DNA from: Daphnia carinata
Lineage: Eukaryota > Arthropoda > Branchiopoda > Diplostraca > Daphniidae
Direction: 5' to 3'
DNA: 64,000 nucleotides
NCBI RefSeq assembly: GCF_022539665.2
Contig: NC_081340.1
Coordinates: 496,001-560,000 of the forward strand
The translations under genes were made by a program, and so were the position numbers. The notes under the pieces were generated by a model. That model made no database searches and had not been told where the DNA came from. It saw only the letters and a list, made by a program, of their open reading frames with translations. The first letter of the stretch is position 1, and every line of letters begins with the position of its first letter. Positions 10,511 through 22,008 of the stretch are shown piece by piece.

Positions 10511-10588
10511 GTATTCCAATGGACTCAAAACCTGGCAAAAAACCAACTCAAACCAGGGCATTGCCAGGTTTTGAGTCCATTGGAATAC
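10511..10588. repeat. Perfect 27-bp inverted repeat (hairpin)
   Basis: Arms at 10511-10537 and 10562-10588 are exact reverse complements, separated by 24 bases. The outer end reads gtattccaatggactc. The same CCATTGGAA core recurs three times at 12780-12895. It may be a tiny foldback element or a recent inversion footprint. The following 10600-11180 holds only AT-rich sequence with no gene I can support. Confidence 0.85.
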
Positions 10589-11245
10589 TTTTTTGTCTTG
10601 GTGCAAGCAGATGCTCTTGTAACGCATATTTGTAAACAAAAAATGTCAGGTGTTGAAAGTGTAGGTTGTAGTTTTTGTGTGGAATGGTTGTAGATTTGTT
10701 TATGCTAATAATTGTGGAAAGTTTATCGTCTTCCGACGATATATTTTTTATTCAATTAGAATCTCTTAGGAAGTTTCCGATTATTTGTACTTGTAATAAT
10801 AAAGAAAACAAATATTGTCCTTTTAAAATTTTCAAGTTTTGTGTGCTCATCGTGTAATGCAGGCTTAGCAACTATGTCCCAAAAGGCAGAGACTTGCTGT
10901 TTGTGTTATTGTTTGGATGCCAACGATGTATCTCACAGTGAGTGAAATTTCTACATCATTTAATGATACTATAGAGATGTGTTTCCCATATGAATTACTT
11001 TAATGGAAAAGAATTTTAAACTATAGCAAAAAAAATCGTGTTTATTAATATACTTAAAGTTGTAAACACATTTATTGTTTCTCTAACAATTTCATCAAAC
11101 GAAAACAGCAAATATGTTTTTGATTTTTCTATGTTGTATAACAAATTATAATCATTTTGAAAGCTTAACAATCACTAGGTGGAAGCAACAGCTGTGGTCA
11201 GATCATGGATCCTCTTATTTGTGAACGCTTCGTTCTTGAGCCCGT

Positions 11246-11714
11246 TTGGTCCCCGTCTCGACGGCATCGATCAATGCACCCCTAGACATGGAGGAAGAAA
11301 AAGATCAGTATAGACGAAATAATTTGGTATCTTTAGATAAGCGCATTGAGAAGATCCATGTCTCGACGTTCCTGAATCCTCCCTTCTCCAGGGCATGGAC
11401 GCCAGAAATAGTAGTCCCTCCAGGCGAGCACACTTTTTCATACATCATTTTATTGGGAAAAGAAAAAGGAAAAATTTTAGGAAACCATGAAGCATATTTT
11501 TTTTTTAAATGTAGGTACCGTCATCTCTCAACGATCCAGGATGACGCTTGGTATCGAGGACCATTTCGGCCGATCCATAAACCGTTTGCGCGGTACAGTG
11601 CGCGGTAACAGGTACGGTAGGTCATTGTCGAGGGATTCCCATGTTTACGGCTCCGTCGGAGAGGGCCTCAATCGCCATATAGACCTAATCATGTCGAGAC
11701 GGGAAAACAATTAA
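11246..11714 (+). other. Unrecognised coding-like segment
   Basis: Two overlapping open stretches: 11288-11608 (MEEEKDQYRRNNLVSLDKRI at its start) and 11487-11714 (with GTVRGNRYGRSLSRDSHVYG). The second is preceded by a T-rich run and TAG at about 11512, so it may be an exon. CCGTCTCGAC at about 11250 and GTCGAGACGG near 11695 form an inverted pair. I do not recognise a family. GC content is higher than in the flanks, which is why I list it; it could equally be part of a repeat. Confidence 0.25.
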
Positions 11715-11819
11715 AACGAGTGGGCTCCTTTTAAATCGAGTCTGATGAGAATCTTAACGACGGCGGTTGCCTTTTGCGTTACTATACTGCATTTCTTGCT
11801 TTAAAAGAAAAAGAGGACA

Positions 11820-12540
11820 TTACTGTTCACTTACATATGCTGGCGCGCTCAAGCACAATCCAGTATAAGCGTCCATGTGACACTCGGTCACCTGACAACA
11901 AATTCCCACACTTGCTAAGATTTTGATGGTTGCATCAGCATGCTTGGAAGATGCATGCTCCTTGAGACAGTACACTAAAATTAAAAAGAATTTAGTAGTC
12001 AAATATTGAATGATATAGATGGCATGAAATAGCTGCACAACCAGCACCCACCAAAGCAGGAGTATTGGGCATCACGTGAATTATGGCTTTAAGATTAGCA
12101 CCTTGTGAAAAAATCCCCTGCGTGCACAAAAAATATAAGATCAAGGTTTTAATTTTCCAGCAGTGTTCTATTACCTTTTCAAGTTCTTCAATAGTGATCC
12201 CGTCCATTACAGACAACACTAACTGATTTTCTGGTCCATTACATTTGTTCAAATCCCTAACATCAGGGAATAAGTTTGGCTTGACAGCAAGCACAACAAT
12301 ATTGCTGCCCTTGAATATGGAGGCTGTGAAATAAATGAAAATGATCACATGAAATAAGGAAGATGATAATTATGAATCTGATTGTACTATTGTCATTGAC
12401 AAGGGTATTGCATCGCCACGTCTTCCAAATATCCAGTGAACCATCATCTTGAGCCAAGATCGTTCCCGAATCGCTACTGCAACTTACCAAATTTTTAAAA
12501 ATTCTATTCAATGAAAAATACTTTACCTGATGTAGGACCC
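11820..12540 (-). pseudogene. Pyrroline-5-carboxylate reductase-like fragment
   Basis: Exon pieces on the minus strand match the middle of pyrroline-5-carboxylate reductase, the NAD(P)H enzyme that makes proline. An exon at 12323-12175 reads FKGSNIVVLAVKPNLFPDV and LVLSVMDGITIEELEK; the next, 12117 to about 12020, reads LKAIIHVMPNTPALVGAGCA; the last, 11974-11820, reads ILASVGICCQVTECHMDAYT then GLCLSAPAYVSEQ and a stop. Upstream, 12480-12370 holds a weaker piece ending NDNSTIR. Missing are the N-terminal Rossmann GxGxxA start and everything after the LSGSGPAY motif, which is itself corrupted (LCLSAPAY). The exon ending near 12015 has no GT donor at the expected place. I infer a pseudogene or partial duplicate rather than a working gene. 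Confidence 0.6.
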
Positions 12541-12689
12541 TTAATCCATCCTCATTTTTTGAATCGGGACACTCCTTGTAGTAAGTCTCCTCACTATAAA
12601 GCAAGTTATGTAAAACAACAATACAGCACAAACAAGAAACAACAAAGAATTCGTCTGCAAAAAAATAAAAAATTCGTCTGCTAGGAAGT

Positions 12690-12898
12690 GCCCCGTTCAG
12701 GGTTTGAAAAACTGAAAAAAAAAGTCAGTTTTTGCGAGCGCCCGAAAGGGCAGTTTTAGGGCAACTCTAAAAATTTAGGGCAGCCATTGGAACACAAGAA
12801 CCCAGAGTTGCTCTGAAAAAAAGTTGCCCCGTCAGTCCATTGGAACATACTTAGGGCAAAAAATAGCCCTAGGTCAACTCTAGGGCACCCATTGGAAA
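12690..12898. repeat. Short repeat cluster with CCATTGGAA and AGGGCA motifs
   Basis: Three CCATTGGAA sites (about 12784, 12838, 12888) alternate with complementary short motifs (agggcaactct, agagttgc, agggcaaaaaatagccct). It looks like small nested hairpins. The motif is shared with the 10511-10588 hairpin. No coding potential. Confidence 0.45.
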
Positions 12899-13020
12899 TC
12901 GCCATAAATAAAAATAATTTGAGTACTTCTGCTAGCGAACAAATTCCAGTAAGATGTTTGTTGTATTTGTTCTTATGCTCTAAAAAAACTGCATTTCTCT
13001 TTTAGATTAAATTTTTTAGG

Positions 13021-13434
13021 ATGGGAAAAAAACGAAAGTCTGATGAAGAATCATTGAAATTTCCAGAAAACGTTCTGCCTCTTTTTGAAACTGAATCTTG
13101 CTACACCCAACAATTAGATGACCTAATCTCTAAGTATATTTTTGCTACAAGGTCTGAAGAGCTTTCATTGAATGCCAATTTTTCTTTTATAGAATGTATA
13201 CATTTGTAGATGTCGTAGACGAAGATCTGGAAAGAAAGCCTATAATAGAACCACCTAATGAAATTGACCATACCATTTTACTCCATTTCAATTCATCACG
13301 TGAAGAAAAAAGCAGTATAAAGAGGAGACTTTTAAAAAGAAAATCTGAGTTCTGTGAGAATATTTCTTATGAAGATATGTGCAGTGTTGTAGTTACCGGT
13401 GAATGGATTCTGAAAAAACAAGGAATTTATGGTA
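13021..13434 (+). CDS. Putative small spliced gene, unknown protein
   Basis: The first exon starts MGKKRKSDEESLKFPENVLP at 13021. A 41-bp intron with donor aag|gtctga near 13152 and a strong acceptor tttttcttttatag ending near 13193 would join in frame to a second open exon (FVDVVDEDLERKPIIEPPNE, then SSIKRRLLKRKSEFCENISY). A consensus donor, atg|gtaagg, occurs near 13433. The protein is charged, with Lys/Arg and Glu/Asp clusters, and begins with a nuclear-localisation-like GKKRK. I recognise no domain. The intron is short even for this gene set, and no downstream exon was found, so the gene may be partial. The flanking 13520-14280 shows no gene. Confidence 0.4.
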
Positions 13435-14289
13435 AGGGCAGAGAAAGGCGAGGAGAAGAGATCACAGGTGCTGTTCATTCTCCACTTTTTCAGAGGCTTC
13501 CGAATAAAAACAATTAATTTGGTTTTCTGTGTATTCCAATTTTACTTCATTTTTCTAGTGTTTTTGTTTTGTTTTTTATTTGTAACTAAGTTATAGTAAA
13601 TTTGAAGTTTAAAAGCAAAAGCTTGATTAATAGAGTGTGGCTATAGCTGTATGCTAGAGCTACCGAACGTTACGTTACTGATGAGTAGAAGTATAACAAC
13701 AACCCACATAGCACATCTCTGCCGTCGGATGTCCGACTGTGATCGGAACATCCGTTAGATATCTTGCCCCCATAACGGTTGTTCCATGGATGTCCGTCGG
13801 CTATTAGAATTTGAAGCCCGATGGATGTGCCAAGACAAGATCCTGAGGACGTCCCTACAACAGCAAAGAAGAGTTTCAAATATATTTTCTCTTTTCTAAA
13901 TAAACGTAGTTAAAAAATAAAAAAGAATTTAGACCATGTTTTAAATCGTTTTCGGAAAGGCCTTTTAGATTTGGATTCAACATGAAAAGGCTTTGTTAAA
14001 GATGACCATACGTAAAAATGTCCGTTATAAAATTGAACTCTCGTTGAAAAAAATTATTTTATTAAAAATTAGATCACGGCAAATGACATGACAAAATGTT
14101 AAACACATTACATTACACATTGTACATTGTGATATATTTATCTCATCAAATCTTACTCAATTTTTAACATACACAACCATGATAGAACACGTTGAAACCC
14201 AGCTTTTATCAATCAACCAACAAAGCAAACGGCTGGCAAACTCAGGCATGGGATCCTTGTGGTGTGCGAATGAAGAGTTTAATTTTTTA

Positions 14290-14466
14290 TATATATGTCA
14301 ACAAAATAGGTAGAACACACCTGCATGCTCTGATAAAGAAGTTGCATAATATTTGACACGACTAAAAGACGTTCAATATAACCGCCTATACCTTCTGTTA
14401 GTCCGTACAAGAGATCAAGTACTGCAATCATGAAGTCCTTGCAAGTAGTTACTCGAGTCAAGTATG
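14290..14466 (-). pseudogene. Transportin-like exon, inverted duplicate
   Basis: Minus-strand exon reading [20 protein letters not shown], then [20 protein letters not shown] followed by a GT donor-like site. This is the transportin/karyopherin-beta2 HEAT-repeat segment that in vertebrate TNPO1 reads similarly (DFMIVALDLLSGL). It is a diverged copy, in opposite orientation, of the exon at 14938-15058. It lies 470 bp from its partner. Confidence 0.7.
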
Positions 14467-14573
14467 GCTTCGTAACTCGCCCAAAAGAGTACATGCCATT
14501 CTTTACGGCGCTATCGGCACGCTATAGCAGACTCTGTGGGGCCACCATTTAAACAAGCTTGACTACATCAATC

Positions 14574-15058
14574 TCCGAACGCCACCCCTAATCGCGAAGT
14601 GGGACGTGCTAAAGGACGAAGACAAGGATCTGTTTCCATTACTTGAAGTACCGCATTGCTGTCTAATTGTCTTCTCATTGAAAATCTCTACTTTCTCTGT
14701 CTCATTTTAGTGTTCATCCAGTGTAGCAACAGCATTGCGGTCTGGATTTCTGCCCTACCGCGAACAAGTATTTCGCCGCTACGTTTAGTGTAGCAGACAC
14801 TAAATCAGCACATTGTACGTGCATTAGTCTCAGCAACTAATTCTTACAGTAATAATACTACCTTAACAATTATTATTTTTTCAATAAATAAACAGGCTAG
14901 TATGCAGCAATCCGATCAGTTTTAAGCAACTGACAAGGACTTCATGATTGCTGTACTTGATCTCTTGTCCGGACTAACAGAAGGTCTAGGCGATTATATA
15001 GAACGTCTTTTAGTCGTGCCAAATATTATGCAGCTTCTTTATCAGAGCATGCAGGTGT
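14574..15058 (+). pseudogene. Transportin (karyopherin beta-2) gene fragment
   Basis: Three exon pieces in the order of the transportin protein: [20 protein letters not shown] (14580-14645), SSVATALRSGFLPYREQVF (about 14712-14788, after an AG) and [31 protein letters not shown] (14938-15058). Transportin carries M9/PY-NLS cargo into the nucleus. The rest of the protein, some 800 residues, is absent, the first exon lacks a proper donor, and a stop follows the second piece, so this is a gene relic. No other exon was found within 1 kb. Confidence 0.75.
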
Positions 15059-15129
15059 GTTCTACCTATTTTGTTGACACATATATATAAAAACTTAAAA
15101 CCTTCATTCACACACCACAAGAACCACTT

Positions 15130-16845
15130 TTGGAATTTTTGGGGTGTCGAATTTGTTTAGCAGCTGATATACCATATATCCAAACAAGTATGTCAGTTAA
15201 ACTTTACGAAATCAATATAAACCGATAAAATAATTAGCTTACAAATTCATACTTTTGCAAATGTATCCAATTCTGTCCAAAAAATTTCAGTTACCCTATG
15301 CATCTTATCCTGGCATAATGGAAAATTATTCATAATGAACACTTGAAATTGTCCAGTGTTAAAACATGAGCCTGCTAATTTCAATTCTTGTGATTCAAGT
15401 CCTATAAAAAAACAAAAGGAGTTTTAAAATCAACCTAAGTTTAGTAAACGAAAGTACTTAAAAATTGTTAATTCTATCTAGCGGTTTTAGGGAGCCATTA
15501 CCTAAAATGAAATATAATCCTAATCGGCGGAATCGAGAATAGGAAATTTTCCCTGCCTCATTTTGGGACGCCTATTTTTTTACAGTGTAGCATAAAAAAT
15601 TGACTCTATTATGTATAGACCACTGCATTAATATAGACCATTGCAATTGAGTAATGAAACACGAAAGATTCAATGTCTGGAACGAAAAAAAATTAACCAA
15701 TAAAGGAATTTCAAAAAACTTAATTTTGTGTACATTCTTGTTGCAACAATTAAATAACTAGACATCTTCATTTTGTTAATCTACCATTGAAGTTGCAAAA
15801 GTTTAACCTAAAACACTGCTCAGCAAGTGACAATTACCTACGTGCATATTATTTAACCCCAACCACATAAAAAATCTATCAAAACAATGCGAAACGGAAT
15901 CGCATTGTTGTTCTTTCTGGACGGTTCGGTTCGGTTTCCATTTTTTTTTTTTTTTTTTTTCTTGTGTATGGGTTTGTGTATTTTGTTTTGTTGTTTTACA
16001 ATTTTTTTATTTCATTTTTTAAAATCTGTTTTTGCAATTTTTTTGTTTGTCTAGGTATGGTACAATGGGAAAAATTGTCGGTTCATGTGAGCCGTTGGCA
16101 TCCTTATTTATCACTACCCTGTACTACTACTTACGTGAAACCAAAAAAGTTCTATCTTTGGCATGCTATTAGGTATCGACCCCGCTTAATTCGGTTCTGT
16201 AATGCCAAAACAACAGTACGACTGCTTTTGAAAATTGGTTTCGTCATCCCCTCCCAGCTCAATATTGTTCTCACTAGATAACCCCATTGCTCAATGCTAA
16301 ACAAAACAATGCTACAAGACGACGTTTATGAATGATTCATTGCTGTAATAAATTGAATACAATTTCAAAAGCAAAACCGTATATCACAAAGAACATTATG
16401 CACTGCACGGCGCAATACAATGAGAAAATGATATCATTCTGATCAAACAATACAAATCCATTGTTAAGAAACAAATACAAATTAAACAATATAGCTGAAT
16501 TCTTTTCAGGGTAAAGACCAATAACCTATTTATTATTTAAATTTTCTAGTTCTAGGTATCTAGCTAGAAGCTACCTGTGCATCGATATTAGATAAGTGTA
16601 AAACGCCTTTTCTGGATTGACCGCAACTTACGCTGTTCAAAGTCTTACATATGTATATTCGGTGGTAGGCTGGCAGGGCAATATCGGCGTGCACCAACAA
16701 GCTCGAACAGACTGAGGTCGCCAGTGAGGGATAATAGACGCAGTGTCCCCTTCTCTTATGTCGTTCTGCCGTACTAGAAAATTCCTTTTTTTTACATAGA
16801 TTCCTGCTGGAGAGAAGTCTTTGACATAACATCTGCAGGACTGCA
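15130..16845. other. Intergenic stretch upstream of SLC6 gene
   Basis: AT-rich, with a poly(T) run at about 15941-15960. I find no gene, RNA or repeat with clear ends. The promoter of the transporter gene at 16846 should lie at its right end, but no TATA or initiator stands out. An open stretch at 16050-16280 is not convincing. Confidence 0.5.
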
Positions 16846-19800
16846 ATGGATTTTCCTGAAACTAAAGGATGTTGTGATATTGAACTAGATCAGCCAGAAA
16901 GAGAACCTGAGCTTCATCTGTCGTTTAAAGTGATCGCTACAGGTGAAGAATTCAATCAACAAGCTGATTTGCTGGAAACGAACCATTTTACGTCTAAAAT
17001 GGAAAGCCAAGTGAGTAACTCGGAAGCTACGGAGCCAAATTTAGAATGCGAGACCAATTTTTGTCAAACAAGCAAAGGTTTGGCTATTGATGATAAACAG
17101 GATATAATTCAGGTCCAAAACAACGAACTATTTAACCAATCTACTTCGGAATTGCAGAATGCAAGCAGACAAAATGAAGGGCGTGAAGGGTCGGATTTTA
17201 AAATAAAATCACTTTCTCATCCAAAGCAGCATGGATGTCTTTCACTATCCCACGACATTAAGAGTGGAAATATAGAGAAAGAAAATATTCGAGGCACAAA
17301 TTTTGACCTAGACTGCAATGTTGAGGACAAAAAAATAGAAAAAACAGAAATCGAAGAACATCCTAGCGCAGCAGAAGCGGCACTAACTAGCGTGAAAACA
17401 ACTAACGATCTTACTACTATGGACGATTCACTAAAGAAGTTGAACACCGAAGAACAAGAAAGAGGAGGATGGAGCAATGAATGGGATTTTCTGTTTTCGT
17501 GCATAAGTGTATCAGTTGGATTAGGAAACATATGGAGATTTCCGTACCTGTGTTTCAAAAATGGCGGTGGTAAGGCGGCAACGATTTTGCCTTTGTCCGT
17601 ACTTTTTCTACTTTCGTTTAATATTTATTTGTTATGGATTTTATTTAATGGTTGATTTTTGTTTCGACTACAACCAGGAACTTTTTTGGTCACCTACTTC
17701 ACTGCCATGGTAACAACATTCCGTGGCATCCTTATCAAACAATTTAGCTAACAAAGAAATGTTTTTAGATTTTTTGCGGTATTCCTATTTTTTATCAAGA
17801 AGTAGCTATTGGACAGTATTTGGGGGTTGGAGGCATGACGTTGATCGCTGAACTGGTACCAATTATGAAAGGTGTACATTTCAGTGCCATAGTTTTTTGT
17901 AATCACCGCTTTATTCCGTTACTAAATCCTGTTTTATCGTAGGTGTTGGATACGCTACCATGGTAAATATAGCTGCGTAAAAAAGCCTTCCTTATAATTT
18001 TTCATAAATTTTTTTTCCCGATGAATTATTTTACGCATACGCAAGACCGTTGTGTTTTTGATCGATATCTACTACTCCATCATCATTGCATGGACTTTGT
18101 TTTATCTGATTGCCTCATTTACCGCTCTTCCAGGTCTCCCATGGCAATCTTGCGGTACAAAATGAACAATGACCTCTTATTTTTTATTTTAAACGGTCCA
18201 CTAACACTAATTTTTAAAATGACTTTTAAAAATGCGTTTCCACTACTCCAGGGAACCCATGGAACACAATCAATTGCTTTTTACCAACATCCAATATAAG
18301 TGTCTTACACAACGGATCAGTCTCGGCGGTAGAAGAATTTTGGAGGTACGATATGTAGTGATTATCAGAATGTCCTAATAATAAAACAACTATTTTAGTC
18401 GACGAGTATTGGGAATCACCGATGGCATAGATAACGGTTAGATATGGTTTCTTGTTTAAGTATAAAAACCGCTTTTGGTATTAATAGCTTTAAACTTTTA
18501 ACGGTAATTTCTACAGCTGGTTCAATGCGATGGGAGCTTTTTGGTGTCCTCATTCTTACTTGGATATTAGTCTACTTTATTATATGGAAAGGAATCAATC
18601 AAAGTGGATATGTAAACATAATAGAATCTTTTTTTTTCATGAGGGTACGAGCCATTATAATACCTCTTCGGATTAGATTATATGGTTTACAGCCTTGTTC
18701 CCCTACGTCATCCTACTCGTGTTGGTCATAAGAGCAGTTACATTAGACGGAGCCAGCGAAGGACTCCTGTACTACATAACTCCAAAATGGTAAAAGTGAA
18801 ACAACTAGCCTACGTATTCCGTCACATGAAGATAACACCGAAAGCGTAATCTATTTTATTTCGTTTTTGTCCAAGGGATCTCTTACTTACATCTGGACCC
18901 TGGATTGATGGCGCGACCCAGATATTTTTCGCCTACAGTATTGGAACTGGAGCTTTACCAGCGTTGGGCTCGTACAATAAATTCAAGCACAATTGCTATC
19001 GGTAAGTAAAAGTAAATGATTCACTTTCGAGCCACTGCGTGACCACAGAAACCCTTCTTGCAATAGAGACGCGGTTATTACGTGCGTTGTAAATACCCTA
19101 ACCTGCTTAATTGCCGGTGTTGTTACGGTAATGATGTTTTGTCGTACACTATTGAATTCTGCTAAATGATTAATTGAAAATTTGATTGCTTGAATCATAA
19201 CTGTCAAGCACAGTTTTCAATAATGGGTAATATCGCTTCCTCAACCAACTCGTCAATTGAATCGGTCGTTTCATCCGGACCTGGTCTAGTTTTTATTACC
19301 TATCCTGAAGTTGTTTTACGACTCCCTGGAGCTGCAATTTGGGCCATATTGTTCTTCATAATGCTTGTGGTAAGCATATAGTGTATATTACTATACGTTA
19401 TAAAACCATTAAAACAAAATGTGAGCTTTAATGTTTTAATAAATTGTTTTACTTTTTTTTCTATCTATGTAGATCTTAGGGATTGATAGGTAGGTAATTC
19501 GGTTAACTTGACTGCATTGTTTAACTACGTAATAACTAGTCATTTGTTATAAGTGAATTTTGCATGATTGAGGCTTTCGTCACTGGGATCGTTGATAATT
19601 GGCCAAAACAATTGCGGAAGTATAGAAGACTATTTGTGGTTTCTACTATAGTTGTCATCTTTTTGCTTTCTCTACCAATGATAACTGAGGTAAGCGTACG
19701 GCTTTTTTACACAGATGAGTTAGAAAAATTTATGGGCATTAAAATTTTAACGAACATTTACTTTTCATTGGATTGTTTGTGGCACAATATATTTATAATA

Positions 19801-20553
19801 ACAGTAAATAATAAATGAAATAGGGAGGCGTATACCTATTTCAAGTGATGGACTATTATTCTGCAAGTGGAATGTCCATGTTGTTCTTAGTGTTCTTCCA
19901 AACGATTTCCATCAACTGGATTTTTGGAGGCAAACAATTTTGCCAATGCATCGAACAAATGCTTGGCCAGAGACCTTCATGGTTTTTATACATCTCTTGG
20001 GTGTTTCTGGCACCTATCGTTATGCTGGTAATGCGAATTATGTTACAAAGCCCCTCATTTAGAACGTGCTGTTCTAACATAAACTTGCATCTTGCAGTCC
20101 ATATTTATATTTTCCATTGTACAATACGTGCCAGTAACGTACGGAAATGGTTACCAGTATCCAAAATGGGCGGAAATTTTAGGGATTTGTATATCGCTGT
20201 CCTCTATGCTGTGGATACCGCTCTATGCAGTTTACTATGTACTTTTCACACCAGGAACTTTACGCGAGGTAACGACTACTGGTGTCGTCGTTTTTACGAA
20301 AAAGCCATGTTTTGAATATCATTGTGATACTTCTAAATTCTTTTAATACGCCTCCATCGCCTCAATTTAGGTGTTAACCAAAGGAATTACACCCGCATTA
20401 AAGGTTCGATGTAAATTAGCAGCACAGGAGGGAACGCAACATGTTATCGAGGATCAATTCCAACCATTATCATCATTTGCGGATGATCAATTGCATGGTA
20501 GTATGGGTAATTCCACCGTCTTGTTGGTTGATAGTGACAATGCTAAATTGTGA
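16846..20553 (+). CDS. SLC6-family Na+/Cl- coupled neurotransmitter/amino-acid transporter 1
   Basis: Plasma-membrane symporter of the SLC6 family. I place 17 exons: 16846-17569, 17678-17709, 17769-17871, 17943-17962, 18046-18154, 18252-18345, 18399-18436, 18517-18611, 18677-18789, 18876-19001, 19067-19127, 19214-19369, 19473-19489, 19554-19689, 19824-20027, 20098-20268, 20371-20553. All junctions are GT-AG and the sum is 2382 nt, 793 codons, in frame to TGA. TM1 has the ion-site signature [14 protein letters not shown]; the residue that is Asp in monoamine transporters is Gly, so a GABA or amino-acid type substrate is likely. Other family motifs: [80 protein letters not shown]. The extracellular loop 2 has NISV and NGSV N-glycosylation sites. 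The N-terminal tail is long (about 205 residues before the RGGW that precedes TM1) and acidic. A polyadenylation signal AATAAA is at 20614. Confidence 0.9.
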
Positions 20554-20613
20554 CGAACTATTGTATTTAACTTCTTGTTAAGATAGTCGATTCTAATATA
20601 ACAAATACCACTA

Positions 20614-20619
20614 AATAAA
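20614..20619 (+). promoter_or_regulatory. AATAAA polyadenylation signal of SLC6 gene 1
   Basis: Hexamer 61 bases after the stop codon of the plus-strand transporter, followed by a T/G-rich stretch. The remaining 20620-22008 between the two convergent transporter genes contains AT-rich sequence and an A-run at 20760-20771 but no gene I can support. Confidence 0.5.
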
Positions 20620-22008
20620 ATTGTAGAGGCATGTGGTTAAATAAAGGTTATGAAATAGAAGTGAGGCCGACGAGGTCAAGTTAAAAATGAACGATCCAAG
20701 ATTTGACTTGCTAACGTTTTGTGTCCTGCAATAAACATCAAATAAAAATTTATATATACAAAAAAAAAAAGCTATCTGCCCTAAACCGATAAGTAGAAAA
20801 TTCATTTCAGCAGGACCAAGGATGTAAGGATATGCCACTGAGGCGACAGTGTTGTACCTCCGTGCTGAAGCCGTGAATAAGACCGTATTCTCGAAATTTT
20901 CATTAGCCAGTTGATTTCTGTGAAATTTTCCCATAACCCAGAAGAGAGAAAAAAAATCCCCCCCTAGTACATCATACAAAGTTCTCTGAATTAAAAATTC
21001 CGTCTTCTGAGCGAGCATAGAAATTCCGTAAAATAGTAAGAGAGGTTAAGATGCTGTTTTGGGCCTATATTAGATAGTTTTCTACCCCGATTTTGCCGAT
21101 CTTTGTTTTAGGGGACTATAGATCTAATGTGTCAGGGGCTTCCATCTTTTGTATTCTCAACAAGGTTTTTAAATAAAAAAAGGCAATTTTGATATATTTT
21201 TTTAAGATTAAAGTAACGTTGGTTTTTATTTACATTTTTCATTACTTCCCCATTTTTCCTGAAAAATTCACATTATTCAGCAGAAATTTTAACGACAGAG
21301 AAAGAAAAAATATACTGTACATCAGTTTTATTGAATACTTTTTGTGTAAGAAATTGCGTGCCTTATGGGTTGCAGCCACGCACTTCCTAATACATGGCTT
21401 CTTAACATACGTTCTTCTAACATACGTATGACTATACTGTGAAACAAATAAACAGACGAACACAAAAACTGCTGTGGAAATTCATGATTTACTACGATCA
21501 AATGTGTGTTGAAAATTTTGAACCGGGTGTACGTACCGTAAATTAATTTGGAAAATGTGTCGGAACCAATGAACCTATTGCTCACAAAAAAATTTGTTAG
21601 TATAAAATCTCTCATAAAATTTCAGTCCAATTCAATAAAGTTCTGAGAGTTCAATTGTGTATTTTGTGTATGAGCTATTATTAGGGATTTTACAGTTTAA
21701 ACGACAGAACTTTTAAAAACTATTTCACGTCTAAGTATATAATACTAGAATACTCGGTTTGGGCTCAAAAATTACGCCAAATTTGTGAAACAGTACCTAA
21801 GGATAGCCTATTACATTTTGCGTACTCAAAAAATAGCTTAGTTCGCTTACTTTCCATTCTTATGTAGATTACACTGTTGAATACCTTCATCGTCACTTAC
21901 GTCGCCTACCTGATATCATGCCAACGCTTTTGTTATATTTCGGTATGACATACGGCTCCAGGGGAAGCAGTTTGAAGCTGGCTATGTGAACTTAGGACGT
22001 ATGACACA

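Noticed and set aside
13670-13880. Repeated ggatgtccg words
   Set aside because: Suggestive of a small MITE, but I could not find paired ends or a target duplication.
15964-16281. Open frame of 105 codons upstream of SLC6 gene 1
   Set aside because: Starts in a poly(T)-derived Phe-rich stretch and has no family resemblance.
20611-21018. Minus-strand open frame between the two SLC6 genes
   Set aside because: No homology or splice context, and it overlaps the 3' UTR of gene 1. Probably chance.
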